From Muricoccus roseus (GTDB lineage: Bacteria > Pseudomonadota > Alphaproteobacteria > Acetobacterales > Acetobacteraceae): 64,000 nucleotides of DNA. Location of the stretch: assembly GCF_900141905.1 (NCBI RefSeq), contig NZ_FQZF01000004.1, positions 1-64,000 of the forward strand, given 5' to 3'. Shown here piece after piece: positions 26,112-34,885 of this stretch. A program made the position numbers and the translations under genes. Position 1 is the stretch's first letter. Each line of letters starts with the position of its first letter. The notes under the pieces are model-generated. The model had not been told where the DNA came from. It did no database searches and saw only the letters and a list, made by a program, of their open reading frames with translations.

Positions 26112-26801
26112 ATGGACGATCTCCTTCGCCTGCCCTTCTTCCGGAGCTTCGGTAAAGATGCGCTGGAGCCGCTGGTCGCGGTGGCGCGGTGGCGCGGATT
26201 CACGGCCGGGCAGACGGTGCTGGAAGCCGGCGATGTGGCCCAGGACGTGTGCTTCATCGCGGAGGGAGAGCTGCGCGTGGTCGCGCGCAGCAGCGGCGGG
26301 CATGAGATGATCCTGAACGAGCTGCGTCCCGGCGGCGTGTTCGGCGAGATCGCGGCCATCGATGGTGGGCCGCGATCGGTGAGCATCGTGGCGCTGACCC
26401 GCGCGCGGGTCTGCTCCATCGCGGCGGCACCCTTCATGGCCTTCGCCCTCTCCACCCCCGAGGCATCGCATCACCTCATGCGCATGCTGGCGGGGCTGGT
26501 GCGGGAGAAGGATGCGCGGCTGCTGGAGCTGGCCGTGCTGCCGGTGCGCGCGCGGTTGGCGGCGCTGCTGCTGCGCCTCTCCCGCCCGAGGGAAGGGGGC
26601 GGGCGCATCGTCTCCCCGCCGCGTCCGCATCACGAGCTCGCATCGCGCATCGGCACGCGGCGCGAGGTGGTGTCCCGCACGCTGAGCGCGATGCAGCGCG
26701 AGGGGCTGGCCGATTCCACGCGCGGCGGCGTGCTGCTGCTGCGGCCCGAGGCGTTGGAGGCGGAGGTGGAGGAGGGCTACGCCGCCGCTTCCCGCGGATG
26801 A
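26112..26801 (+). CDS. Crp/Fnr-family transcriptional regulator
   Basis: A 229-residue regulator. Residues 8-120 are a cyclic-nucleotide-binding-type beta-barrel (LEAGDVAQDVCFIAEGELRVVAR, ELRPGGVFGEIAAIDGGPRSVSIVAL, with the GE motif of the binding cassette). A dimer helix follows, then a winged helix at about 150-215 with HHELASRIGTRREVVSRTLSAMQREGL as recognition helix. There are no Cys residues for an Fe-S cluster like Fnr, so cAMP or another ligand is more likely. The ATG at 26112 is chosen. The frame is open further upstream but unlike the family. It is convergent with the peptide-maturation operon, 4 bases apart. Confidence 0.88.
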   Translation: MDDLLRLPFFRSFGKDALEPLVAVARWRGFTAGQTVLEAGDVAQDVCFIAEGELRVVARSSGGHEMILNELRPGGVFGEIAAIDGGPRSVSIVALTRARVCSIAAAPFMAFALSTPEASHHLMRMLAGLVREKDARLLELAVLPVRARLAALLLRLSRPREGGGRIVSPPRPHHELASRIGTRREVVSRTLSAMQREGLADSTRGGVLLLRPEALEAEVEEGYAAASRG

Positions 26802-26805
26802 GGGA

Positions 26806-27342
26806 TCACGCCATCAGCGTCGCCGCGGCGAGCTGCAGGATCACCTGGCTCCGGCCCGCCGCGTAGCTCGGGTCACGGAAGGCCATCAGCTGCTTCACGG
26901 CCTTGCCCCAGTCGTCCTTCGGGTCGGCCACGCGCAGCGTCATCTCCTCCATGAGCGAGAGGCGCTCGAAGCCCCAGATCGTGCGGAAGCTGCCAAGGCT
27001 GCGCTCGCTCTGCTGGAAGACGGTGTAGGTGCCGAGATAGGCGATGCCGGCCGGGCATGCGAGGAGCGTGGCGTTGCTGTCGCTGATGAAGGTCTGGAAC
27101 GCGCCGTACTGCTCGCGCGGCACCTCATAGCCCCATTCGAGGAGGATGCGGCGCGTGTTCGCCGCCCCCGTGCCGGGCGCCGTTCCGCCGCCTGTCCCGC
27201 TGCTGGAGGCCGGTGGCACGAGGAGGAACTGCTCGCCGCTCCGCACCACGGAGACGAGCGGCGCCACGCTGGCCGGGGGCACATGGCCCTGGGCGCGAAG
27301 AAGGGCCTCGGCGGCACGGGCTGGATCGGCTGCGTCGCTCAT
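26806..27342 (-). CDS. Unrecognised 178-residue protein ending the radical SAM operon
   Basis: I do not recognise this family. The start ATG at 27340-27342 overlaps the stop of the PqqD-like gene (ATGA). There is a helical N-terminus (AADPARAAEALLRAQGHVPP), then a strand region (APLVSVVRSGEQFLLVPP). A low-complexity Gly/Thr linker lies at about 47-62. A well-ordered-looking body follows (RRILLEWGYEVPREQYGAFQTF, LLACPAGIAYLGTYTVFQQSER, FRTIWGFERLSLMEEMTLRV). The last 20 residues are helical. There is no signal peptide, no transmembrane segment and one Cys in the body. Being the last cistron after protease, radical SAM and PqqD-like genes, it may be the enzyme's protein substrate or an accessory factor. 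Confidence 0.7.
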   Translation of the reverse strand: MSDAADPARAAEALLRAQGHVPPASVAPLVSVVRSGEQFLLVPPASSSGTGGGTAPGTGAANTRRILLEWGYEVPREQYGAFQTFISDSNATLLACPAGIAYLGTYTVFQQSERSLGSFRTIWGFERLSLMEEMTLRVADPKDDWGKAVKQLMAFRDPSYAAGRSQVILQLAAATLMA

Positions 27343-27629
27343 GGGAGACACTCCGGGAAGGGGATGCGTTGCAGCAGGCCGCCGGCGCGGAGATCGGCCA
27401 GGCCGGCCTCCAGGGTCTGGCGCGCGGTCTCCGCGTTCAGGGCAGGCGTCGTGCGCTCGAAGAAGGCTGCCTCCAGCGCGGTATCGTCCCGCCCGTCCAC
27501 GAGCTCGAGGATCAGCCAGGCGGTGGCGTTGAGCTGGTGCAACCGCGGTGCGGCGGGCGTGTAGGCCAGGCAGGCGCCGAGTTCGGGCACGGGACGCAGC
27601 CGCAGGCCGGGCGCGCGGCTATGGCGCAT
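27339..27629 (-). CDS. PqqD-like peptide-carrier protein
   Basis: A 96-residue PqqD-family protein, the small winged-helix domain (RiPP recognition element) that hands peptides to radical SAM enzymes. The match lies in LRPVPELGACLAYTPAAPRLHQLNATAWLILELVDGRDD, where the LHQLNATAWLILEL stretch is the family hallmark. ARQTLEAGLADLRAGGLLQR, the C-terminal helix, follows. The start ATG at 27627-27629 lies inside the end of the radical SAM gene (11-base overlap). A longer reading to 27659 adds ten unlikely residues. It probably binds the substrate of the adjacent enzyme. Confidence 0.82.
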   Translation of the reverse strand: MRHSRAPGLRLRPVPELGACLAYTPAAPRLHQLNATAWLILELVDGRDDTALEAAFFERTTPALNAETARQTLEAGLADLRAGGLLQRIPFPECLP

Positions 27630-28644
27630 CGGGCAGGGCCTCCCGCGCGGGCAGGACACGAAGGTCGGTGCCGTCGTTCAGCCCCGCATCGAATGGGTCC
27701 GGCGCGTCCCAGCGCCCGTGGAAGGCATAGGCGGTGGAGCGGCAGCCGCCATGCGTGTGCTGGGTGGAGGCGCATCCGGCGCAGCTCGCCTCCACCTGCC
27801 CCGCGCGCAGGCGGCGGTAGAGCGGATGCTCCCAGGTTTCCAGGAAGGGCGTGGTGGTGACGTCGCCGTAGTCCACATATTCGCGCAGGTACATGCAGCC
27901 GATGGAGCGGCCATAGGCATTCACCGCCGCCATCTGCCAGCAGCAATTCGCGTCGTTCGGGTGCCAGGACTGCATGAGGCGCAGCCCCTGCGGCGGGCGA
28001 AGCGCCGCGATGGCCGTCATCATCTCCTCCAGCGAGAGGGAGAGCGTGGCCCAGTCCCGCCGCATGCGGCCGAGCGGATAGGGGCGCAGCACGCCCACGG
28101 CCTCCACGCCCTCCGCATGGGCAAGCTCCAGCAGGGCCTGCAGCTCCCGGCGGTTCTCGCGGTTCATGATGACGAGCACCGTCACGGGAAGCCCGGCCCG
28201 GCGGAGGGCGCGGATTCCGGCCAGGCTGCGCGCCTGGCTTCCTGGCACACCCGTCAGCCCGTCATGCGTCGCAGCGGTGGCGCCGAGGAGATCGACCATC
28301 GCATCGCCGAGGCCGATGGACTTCAGCCGCGCGGCCATGGCGTCGTCCACCAGGGTGGCGTTGGTGCGCAGCCGCGTCATGGCGCGCGGGGCGGCATGGG
28401 CGATGACCTCCAGCACATCCGGCCGGTGCAGCGGCTCGCCTCCCTCGATCATCACGGAGATCACACCGGCCTCGAAGAACTCGTCGAGCAGGCCGGTCCA
28501 TGTCGCGGCGGGCAGCTCGCGCGCGGAGGGGGTGCGCGTGCAGTCGGCGTAGCAGACCCGGCAGTCGAGGTTGCAGGACTGGGTGTAGCCGATCGTCACC
28601 TTCATCGGCCGGTGCAGGGGCGGGGAGCCGCCGACGAGGCTCAT
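27619..28644 (-). CDS. Radical SAM/SPASM-type peptide- or protein-modifying enzyme
   Basis: A 341-residue radical SAM enzyme. The cluster motif CNLDCRVC has C24, C28 and C31 (CxxxCxxC), followed by the SAM-binding GGEPLHRPDV. The C-terminal third carries more Cys residues: NANCCWQMAAV, SIGCMYLREY, then SCAGCASTQHTHGGC. This is a SPASM-like layout for auxiliary Fe-S clusters. Such enzymes modify ribosomal peptides, form quinone cofactors or activate sulfatases. The PqqD-like protein downstream argues for a peptide substrate. The ATG at 28642-28644 overlaps the stop of the protease gene (ATGA). It is not obviously QhpD, PqqE or MftC, all of which have different sizes or neighbours. Confidence 0.88.
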   Translation of the reverse strand: MSLVGGSPPLHRPMKVTIGYTQSCNLDCRVCYADCTRTPSARELPAATWTGLLDEFFEAGVISVMIEGGEPLHRPDVLEVIAHAAPRAMTRLRTNATLVDDAMAARLKSIGLGDAMVDLLGATAATHDGLTGVPGSQARSLAGIRALRRAGLPVTVLVIMNRENRRELQALLELAHAEGVEAVGVLRPYPLGRMRRDWATLSLSLEEMMTAIAALRPPQGLRLMQSWHPNDANCCWQMAAVNAYGRSIGCMYLREYVDYGDVTTTPFLETWEHPLYRRLRAGQVEASCAGCASTQHTHGGCRSTAYAFHGRWDAPDPFDAGLNDGTDLRVLPAREALPDAP

Positions 28645-30554
28645 GCGGGTTCCTCCAGCGTGCGGGCGAGGGCCGCGGCCGCGTCCACGCGGCCCGCGCC
28701 GAGTTCGGGGGTCCATGCCGCGCCCGCCCGTGCCTCCCGCGTGGTTTCGCGCAGGATGGCGCGGATGCGTTCGGCGGGCAGGTGCGGCCGGGCCTGGAGC
28801 ATGAGCGCGACGATGCCGGCCACCTGCGGTGCCGCCATGCTGGTGCCTGTCATGGGGACGCTGGCGCGATGCGTCATGCCGTCGCCGTCGCGCAGCCCGC
28901 CCAGGCCCGAGGCGCCGGGGACATTCACGCCGGGGGCGGCGAGGTCGGGTTTCTCCGTCCCGCTGCCGGTCGGGCCCATGGAGCTGAACTGCGCGGGAGC
29001 CTGACCCGGAAGGGCATAGGCGGCAACGCAAACCGGGCGCTCGGCGCAGGCCAGGGAGCCCAGGGAGCAGCCGGCCCCGTCAAGCGTCTCCCCCGGCGGG
29101 GGAAGCCGCGGCTCGAACCAGGAGGAGCTGTCGGGGCGCCGGTCGTCGCGTTCGATCCAGGCCTGGAAGGGGCGGGGCGCGGGCACGGCGTCGGGCGCCA
29201 GCCGCAGGGTGACCTGCCAGCTCTCCTCGGCCCCGGACGGCATGAGGCGGATCTCGAAATGCTGGAGGGGGGCCTCGGTATGGGGCGGGCGGGTGGTCGA
29301 GACGGCGGTTCCGATCATCGCGTCCTCCCGGTCCCGCAGCACGATGGCGGGGTCGTCGCGGAGGCGCCCGGGCTCGAGCAGGGAGTCCGGCGCCTCGCCC
29401 GGGCGGCCGAGGGAGAGGTCGAGCGCCGGCATGCCCTCCTGCATCGGGGTGTAGATGCGGAGCATGTTGGCGGTGCGGTCCCCGGCGGCGAAGCGCCAGG
29501 TGAGGGTGGCCGGCTTCTCCGGCGTCACCTCCCCCGCCCGGTGCAGCCCGGCTTCCCGCATGTTGCCGGACGCGACCGTGATGGCGCGGCCGGGAGTGGC
29601 GAGCAGCGCATCGAAGGCGCGGTCCATCAGCCCCTGGCCGTCATGCGCGCCGGTGTTGGCCCCGATGCTGAGATTGACCACGGCGGGCATTCCCTCCCGC
29701 GCGGCCAGGTGGAACAGGGCGCAGACGCCGTCGAAGACATCCGTCGCGTCGCCTTCCGAGACGAGGGCGCGCGGGCGGAGATGCACGAAGGCGAGGGCGG
29801 CCCCTGGGGCGACGCCGGGCGGGGTGGGAACGGCCCAGGGCCCCTGGGCCGGGCGCCGGCCGCCGGCCAGGGAGAGCACATGCGTGCCGTGGACGGCCGT
29901 GCGGAATTCCAGCTCCGCCGCCGGATCCCCGCGCGTCGCCGGGTCCTGCAGCCGGTAGCCGTTCTCCCAGGGGAGGTAGGCCGCCGCCGCATAGGGATCC
30001 GGCCGGGCGAGGAACCCGTCCAGCTCGGCCGGGTCCAGAAAGCGGCCGGGCAGGGCCGCGCCGGGCTGGGTGGGACCGTTCTGGTCCCAGAGGAGGCGCA
30101 GCCGCGTGCCGCCCAGCCCATCCGGCCCGTGGCGGAAGGCGGGGTGGGCGAAGGCGCAGCCGAAATCCACCACGCCGACCAGTACCCCGGCGCCATCGGC
30201 GGGGCCGCCCGGCAAGTGGGGCAGGGCGGCGGGCTCCGCGTGGAGGGCGGCCAGGGTCGTGGAGAAAGGGCTGCCCGCCAGCTGCTGCACCTGCATGGCC
30301 CAGCCCTGTTCCGCGAGATCCCCCAGCGTGGTGAGGAGGCCGCGCATCATCTCCTCCGGCGGACCGGGGGCAAGATCGATGCGGAGGGAGACATAGAGCG
30401 GGCCCTCCGCCCGCGGGGCACTGCCGTCCGGTGGCAGGACCGTGCCGTCCGCCTCCCGCACCGCATGGCCGAAGCGGATCCCGGGGCGCGGGCGGATGGT
30501 GCCGCCCTCCGGGATGCGGGCGAGCACCCCGAATTCCGACTGTCCGGGATTCAT
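28641..30554 (-). CDS. Subtilisin-like (S8) serine protease of a peptide-maturation operon
   Basis: A 637-residue protease. The catalytic triad reads D130 (VGVVDFGCAFAHPAF), H222 (VHGTHVLSLAGG) and S572 (MTGTSMAAPQVAG), with the oxyanion Asn likely in ITVASGN. There is an insertion between Asp and His, and a long one before Ser. The first 115 residues form an uncharacterised domain without a secretion signal, so it is probably cytoplasmic. I start at ATG 30552-30554. The frame is open about 30 codons further up with no ATG/GTG/TTG, although a CTG there follows GAGGGG. It is the first gene of an overlapping operon with a radical SAM enzyme and PqqD-like protein, so cleavage of a modified precursor is the likely role. 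Confidence 0.87.
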   Translation of the reverse strand: MNPGQSEFGVLARIPEGGTIRPRPGIRFGHAVREADGTVLPPDGSAPRAEGPLYVSLRIDLAPGPPEEMMRGLLTTLGDLAEQGWAMQVQQLAGSPFSTTLAALHAEPAALPHLPGGPADGAGVLVGVVDFGCAFAHPAFRHGPDGLGGTRLRLLWDQNGPTQPGAALPGRFLDPAELDGFLARPDPYAAAAYLPWENGYRLQDPATRGDPAAELEFRTAVHGTHVLSLAGGRRPAQGPWAVPTPPGVAPGAALAFVHLRPRALVSEGDATDVFDGVCALFHLAAREGMPAVVNLSIGANTGAHDGQGLMDRAFDALLATPGRAITVASGNMREAGLHRAGEVTPEKPATLTWRFAAGDRTANMLRIYTPMQEGMPALDLSLGRPGEAPDSLLEPGRLRDDPAIVLRDREDAMIGTAVSTTRPPHTEAPLQHFEIRLMPSGAEESWQVTLRLAPDAVPAPRPFQAWIERDDRRPDSSSWFEPRLPPPGETLDGAGCSLGSLACAERPVCVAAYALPGQAPAQFSSMGPTGSGTEKPDLAAPGVNVPGASGLGGLRDGDGMTHRASVPMTGTSMAAPQVAGIVALMLQARPHLPAERIRAILRETTREARAGAAWTPELGAGRVDAAAALARTLEEPA

Positions 30555-30682
30555 GGCCAGGGCGAAGGCGGCCGCGCGGAGGACCGGATCGACGCCGAAG
30601 CGGGCCGCACCAGGGCCCGCGGTGTCCGTTTCGAACAGCGTTCACCCCTCCCCCTGGTCCCCGGAGGCTAGCAGGGCCTAAT

Positions 30683-30698
30683 GTTGCCCCGCAGCAAC
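30683..30698. promoter_or_regulatory. Short dyad in the divergent control region
   Basis: GTTGC-N6-GCAAC, flanked by relatively A/T-rich bases, lies between the divergent protease operon (minus) and the cyclase-AAA-TPR gene (plus). It is a candidate operator acting on both. The evidence is only the symmetry and position. Confidence 0.3.
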
Positions 30699-30778
30699 TT
30701 TCGTCACCTCCCGGCGGCCTCTGAAGGGCACTGCCGCCGGGCTCCGGCTCTGCTCCGCCCCGTCCTGGAGGCCCGGCC

Positions 30779-33736
30779 CTGAACCGCTTTCCGCCCATCG
30801 AGCCGTGCCAGGCCTGCGGCTTCGCCAACCCTCCGGGCATGCGGTTCTGCGGCGGGTGCGGGGTCCGGCTGCGCGAGCCGGCGGGGGGCGTGACGGCCGA
30901 GGCGGGGGAGCGGCGGCCCGTCACGGTCCTCTTCGCGGACCTCGTGGGATCGAGCGCCCTGGCGGCGCGGCTGGACCCCGAGGATCTCCGCCGCCTGCTG
31001 CTGGCCTATCGGGAGGCGGCGGCGGCCGTCGTGGCCCGGCATGGCGGAAGCCTGGCGCAGCACCAGGGCGACGGGCTGCTGGCCCGCTTCGGCTTCCCCC
31101 TGGCGCGTGAGGACGATGCGGAGCGGGCCCTGCGGGCGGGGCTGGACCTGGTCTCCGCCGTGGGGCGGCTTCGGGAACGGCTGGAACCCGCGCTGCGGGT
31201 GCGCGTGGCGGTGCACAGCGGAATCGTCGTCGTGGCCACGCTGGGCCATGGGGCGGCGGCGGAACCCGGGGCCATGGTCGGCGAGGCCACCACTATCGCC
31301 GCCCGGCTGCAGCATGCGGCCGGCCCGGGCGAGGTCTGGGTCAGCGAGGCCACGCGCCGGCTGGCCCCGCGGCGCTTCCGCTACGCGCCGCAGGGGGAAG
31401 TGACGCTGGCGGGGCTGCCCCGGCCCGTGCTCGCGCATCGCCTGGAGGCGGAGCTGCCGCCCGGGCTGGTCCCGCCCGTGCTGCCGATGGTGGGGCGCGA
31501 GGACGAGCTGCGAAGCCTCTTCGCCGCCTGGCGCGATGCCCAGGAGGGCGCGGGCACGGCGGTGATGATCGAGGCCGAGCCGGGGCATGGAAAGAGCCGG
31601 CTGATCGAGGAGTTCCGGCTGCGGTTGGGCGAGGCGGGCCCCGGGGCGGTGCTGGTCGCCTGCAGCGCGGGGGAGGAGGCCAGCGCCTTCCGCCCGCTGC
31701 TCGCCTGGCTGGCCCGCGCCGCGGGGACGGACCCGGCCACCCCGCCGGCGGCGGCACGGGAGGCGCTGCGGGCATGGATGGCGGGCCGTGGCCTGGAAGG
31801 CGGCGAGCACGCGGCGCCGCTGGCCGTGCTGATGGACTGCGCGACCCCGGAGGAGGCGGCGGAGATGGAGGCGGCGGGGCGTCGCCGGCGGCGGCGGAAC
31901 CTGGCCGCGCTGCTGGCGGCGCTGCGGGCCGGGGCGGCCGGGCCCACCCCGCTCTTCATCGCCGAGGACATCCACTGGGCGGATGAGAGCACGCTGGCCG
32001 TCCTGCGGAGCCTGGCCGATGCCTGCGCGGCCCCCGAGACGCCGATGCTGCTGCTGCTGACCCGGCGGACCGAGGGAGCCAACCTGCCCGGGCCCGCGCC
32101 TCTCACCCTGCGCCTGGCCAGGCTGGGCGAGGAGCAGGCGAGGCATCTCGCCGCCGCCGCCGCGCCGGAAGGAGCCGATCCCGGCCTGCTGGACCGGATC
32201 ATCAGCCGCGCGGGCGGGGTGCCGATCTTCCTGGTGGAGGCGGCGCGGGACGCGCAATCCGACGCCACGCTGCCCCTGAGCCTCCGCGCGGGGCTGACCG
32301 CGCGGCTGGACGCGATGCCGGAGGCCAAGCCGGTGGCGCAGCTTGCCGCGGTGATCGGCCGGTCCTTCCGGGGGGATCTCATCACGGCCCTCGCCGAGAC
32401 GGTGGGGCTACCCTCCCCGCGCCGGCCGCTGCGGCGGCTGGTGGAGGCCGGGCTGATGGAGCCGGAGGGGCCGGCGGAGGCCCCCACGGGCTATGCCTTC
32501 CGGCACGAGCTGATGCGCGACATGGCCTATGAGACGCTGCTGCGAAGCCGGCGGGCGAGCCTGCACCTGGCCCTGGCGCGCCTGCTGCCGGAGCGGTTCG
32601 GGGAGATGGTCTCGGCCCGCCCCGAGATGCTGGCGCGGCATCTGGCGGCGGGCGGCGCGGCCCGGGAGGCCATCGTGGCCTATGAGAAGGCGGCCGGGCG
32701 AGCCATGCGCGCCGGCGCCCATGCCGAGGCCGCCGGGCATTTCCGCGCCGCCATCGCGGAATTGCCGAAGCTGGATGATGCCACCCAGCGCGACACGATG
32801 GAGGCGCCGCTGCAGATCGGGCTGGCATCCCAGCTGACGATCACGCGGGGCAATGCCGTGCCGGAGGTGGGCCAGGCCTTCGCCACCGCCCATGCGGCGG
32901 CGCTGCGGCTGGACGACCGGTCCCTGCTGCTGCGCACGCTGCGGGGCTTGCAGACCTTTCACCTCGTCCGCGGCGCGGTGCTCGAGGGCCATGCGATCGG
33001 CGAGCGGATCATGGCGCTGATGGCGGGGGAGCGGGATGCCGCGGTGCTGCTGCAGGCGCACCGGCCCTTCGGGCTCGGCCTTCTCTATCTCGGGCGCCAT
33101 GCGGAGGCGCAGGTGCATCTGGAGCGGGTGCTGGCGCTGTACGACCCGGCGCGGGACGAGCCGCAACGCTTCGACTACGGCTCCGACCCGGCCGTGCTGG
33201 CGCGGGCGCATCTGGGCTGGGCGCGCTGGTTCCAGGGGGATGCCGACGGCGCCTTCGCGGCGGATGCCGAGGGGGTGGCGGCCGCGCGGGCGATGGGCCA
33301 TGCGCATAGCCTCTGCTTCGCACTCGCCTTCCGCTGCGCGCTGGCGCAGTTCGCCGGGCATCCCGCGGCCTGCCTCTCCGCCGCGCGCGAGCTGCAGGCC
33401 GTCGCGGCCGCCCCGGAGTTTCCATACTGGTCGGCCTGGGGCGCGATGCTGGAGGGATGGGCGCGCGCCCGCATGGGCGACGCGGCGGAGGGCGAGACGC
33501 TGCTGCGCCAGGGCCTGCGCGACTATGCCGCCATGGGGGCGGGGCTGCTGCGTCCCTATGGGCTGGCGCTGCTGGCCGGGATCCTGCCGCCGGGGCGGGA
33601 GGCCGAGGCGGCGGGCCTGCTGGAGGAGGCGGAGGAGCTCAGCGCGGCCGGCGGCATCCGCTTCGCCGCCCCGATCATCGATGCGGCGCGCGAGCGGCTG
33701 AGGGGCGGGCGAGACCGCTTTGCGGAGGGGGCCTGA
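30779..33736 (+). CDS. Nucleotide-cyclase-domain / AAA ATPase / TPR signalling protein
   Basis: A 985-residue multidomain protein. I place the start at the CTG at 30779, because GGAGG lies 7 bases upstream and the added 20 residues complete a zinc ribbon (C10, C13, C24, C27). The first ATG (30839) would cut it in half. A class III cyclase domain follows (VTVLFADLVGSS with metal Asp 54, HQGDGLLARFG with Asp 98). Next comes a STAND-type ATPase with Walker A AEPGHGKSRL (about 265-273) and Walker B LFIAEDIHWADEST. The C-terminal 400 residues are helical TPR-like repeats. It may be a cyclase, or it may use the domain only for sensing. It is divergent from the protease/radical SAM operon and may control it. 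Confidence 0.85.
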   Translation: MNRFPPIEPCQACGFANPPGMRFCGGCGVRLREPAGGVTAEAGERRPVTVLFADLVGSSALAARLDPEDLRRLLLAYREAAAAVVARHGGSLAQHQGDGLLARFGFPLAREDDAERALRAGLDLVSAVGRLRERLEPALRVRVAVHSGIVVVATLGHGAAAEPGAMVGEATTIAARLQHAAGPGEVWVSEATRRLAPRRFRYAPQGEVTLAGLPRPVLAHRLEAELPPGLVPPVLPMVGREDELRSLFAAWRDAQEGAGTAVMIEAEPGHGKSRLIEEFRLRLGEAGPGAVLVACSAGEEASAFRPLLAWLARAAGTDPATPPAAAREALRAWMAGRGLEGGEHAAPLAVLMDCATPEEAAEMEAAGRRRRRRNLAALLAALRAGAAGPTPLFIAEDIHWADESTLAVLRSLADACAAPETPMLLLLTRRTEGANLPGPAPLTLRLARLGEEQARHLAAAAAPEGADPGLLDRIISRAGGVPIFLVEAARDAQSDATLPLSLRAGLTARLDAMPEAKPVAQLAAVIGRSFRGDLITALAETVGLPSPRRPLRRLVEAGLMEPEGPAEAPTGYAFRHELMRDMAYETLLRSRRASLHLALARLLPERFGEMVSARPEMLARHLAAGGAAREAIVAYEKAAGRAMRAGAHAEAAGHFRAAIAELPKLDDATQRDTMEAPLQIGLASQLTITRGNAVPEVGQAFATAHAAALRLDDRSLLLRTLRGLQTFHLVRGAVLEGHAIGERIMALMAGERDAAVLLQAHRPFGLGLLYLGRHAEAQVHLERVLALYDPARDEPQRFDYGSDPAVLARAHLGWARWFQGDADGAFAADAEGVAAARAMGHAHSLCFALAFRCALAQFAGHPAACLSAARELQAVAAAPEFPYWSAWGAMLEGWARARMGDAAEGETLLRQGLRDYAAMGAGLLRPYGLALLAGILPPGREAEAAGLLEEAEELSAAGGIRFAAPIIDAARERLRGGRDRFAEGA

Positions 33737-33798
33737 ACCATGGACCGAAACGCCCGGCGCGGCGGCCGGTTATAGGGCCTTGTTCGGCAGGAGTCCCC

Positions 33799-34866
33799 AT
33801 GAGCACAGGCCTCATCGCATTGCTCGACGACGTGGCGGGGCTGGCCAAGGTCGCCGCCGCATCCCTGGACGACGTGGCCGCCCAGGCCACCCGGTCCGGC
33901 GCCAAGGCGGCGGGGGTGGTGATCGACGACGCGGCGGTGACGCCGCGCTACCTCACCGGCTTCTCGGCCGCCCGCGAGCTGCCGATCGTCGGGCGGATCG
34001 CGCTCGGCTCGGTGAAGAACAAGCTGCTCTACCTGCTGCCCGCGGCGCTGCTGCTGAGCGCCGTCGCACCCTGGCTCATCACGCCCCTGCTCATGCTGGG
34101 CGGCGCCTATCTCTGCTACGAGGGGAGCGAGAAGGTCTACCACGCCATCCTGCCGCACCGGGCCGAGGCCCATGAAGTGGCGACGGGGGCTGCGGGGCTC
34201 GATCCGAAGCGCCTGGAGGACCAGAAGGTCCGCTCCGCGATCCATACGGACTTCATCCTCTCGGCCGAGATCATGGCCATCACGCTCGGCACGGTGCCCG
34301 ATTCCTCCCTGCTGACGCAGGTGGCGGTGCTGGCTGTGGTGGGGCTGGCGCTGACGGCCCTCGTCTATGGCGGGGTGGCGCTGATCGTGAAGGCGGATGA
34401 CGTGGGCGTGGCCCTGGCGCGGAACGACCGGCCGGTCTCCGGCCTGGGGGGGCGGGCCAGGGAGCCCGGCGCGGCGGACCGGCTGCTGCGGCCGCTCACC
34501 CAGGGCCTGGGGCGCGGCCTGGTGCTGGGCATGCCGGTCTTCCTGCGCGTGCTGAGCATCGTGGGCACGGCCGCCATGGTCTGGGTGGGCGGCAGCATCA
34601 TCATCCACGGGCTGGAGGCGTTCCACCTGGGCATGGTGGGCCATGCGGTGCACCGGACAGCGGAGGCGGTGGGCCATGCGGCACCGGCCGCCGCGGGCAT
34701 GGCGGAATGGCTGGTGACGGCCGCGGCCTCCGGCATCTTCGGGCTGCTGGTCGGGGCCGCGCTGATCCCGCTCGTCGGCACGCTTGCACCGCCGGTGCAG
34801 GCCCTGCTGGGGCGGTTGCGCGGTGGGCGGGGAGGGGCCTCGGCGCCCTCCTCGGCCGCGGACTGA
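33799..34866 (+). CDS. DUF808 inner-membrane protein (YedI-like)
   Basis: A 355-residue protein of the DUF808 family. The N-terminus STGLIALLDDVAGLAKVAAASLDDVAAQATRSGAKAAGVVIDD is the family hallmark. The rest has several transmembrane segments (LLYLLPAALLLSAVAPWLITPLLMLGG, LLTQVAVLAVVGLALTALVYGG) and the conserved EDQKVRSAIHTDFILSAEIMAI stretch. GGCAGGAGT precedes the ATG. No function is established. It follows the cyclase-AAA-TPR gene after 62 bases and could share its transcript. Confidence 0.88.
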   Translation: MSTGLIALLDDVAGLAKVAAASLDDVAAQATRSGAKAAGVVIDDAAVTPRYLTGFSAARELPIVGRIALGSVKNKLLYLLPAALLLSAVAPWLITPLLMLGGAYLCYEGSEKVYHAILPHRAEAHEVATGAAGLDPKRLEDQKVRSAIHTDFILSAEIMAITLGTVPDSSLLTQVAVLAVVGLALTALVYGGVALIVKADDVGVALARNDRPVSGLGGRAREPGAADRLLRPLTQGLGRGLVLGMPVFLRVLSIVGTAAMVWVGGSIIIHGLEAFHLGMVGHAVHRTAEAVGHAAPAAAGMAEWLVTAAASGIFGLLVGAALIPLVGTLAPPVQALLGRLRGGRGGASAPSSAAD

Positions 34867-34885
34867 AGGGAGGCGCCGCGCCCCG

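Noticed and set aside
26806-30554. Assignment of this operon to quinohemoprotein amine dehydrogenase maturation (QhpD/QhpE)
   Set aside because: Radical SAM plus subtilisin-like protease is suggestive. However, there is no dehydrogenase subunit or Cys-rich gamma subunit, and the sizes differ.
28500-30671. A 723-codon plus-strand frame opposite the protease gene
   Set aside because: The minus strand carries the full subtilisin triad. The plus frame is antisense noise.
30555-30778. A short precursor-peptide gene upstream of the protease
   Set aside because: I looked for a small frame with a ribosome site on the minus strand and found none convincing. The substrate may be the 178-residue protein or lie elsewhere.
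30704-32257. A 517-codon minus-strand frame opposite the cyclase-AAA-TPR gene
   Set aside because: No family pattern, low-complexity Arg/Gln/Gly content and full overlap with a clear multidomain gene.
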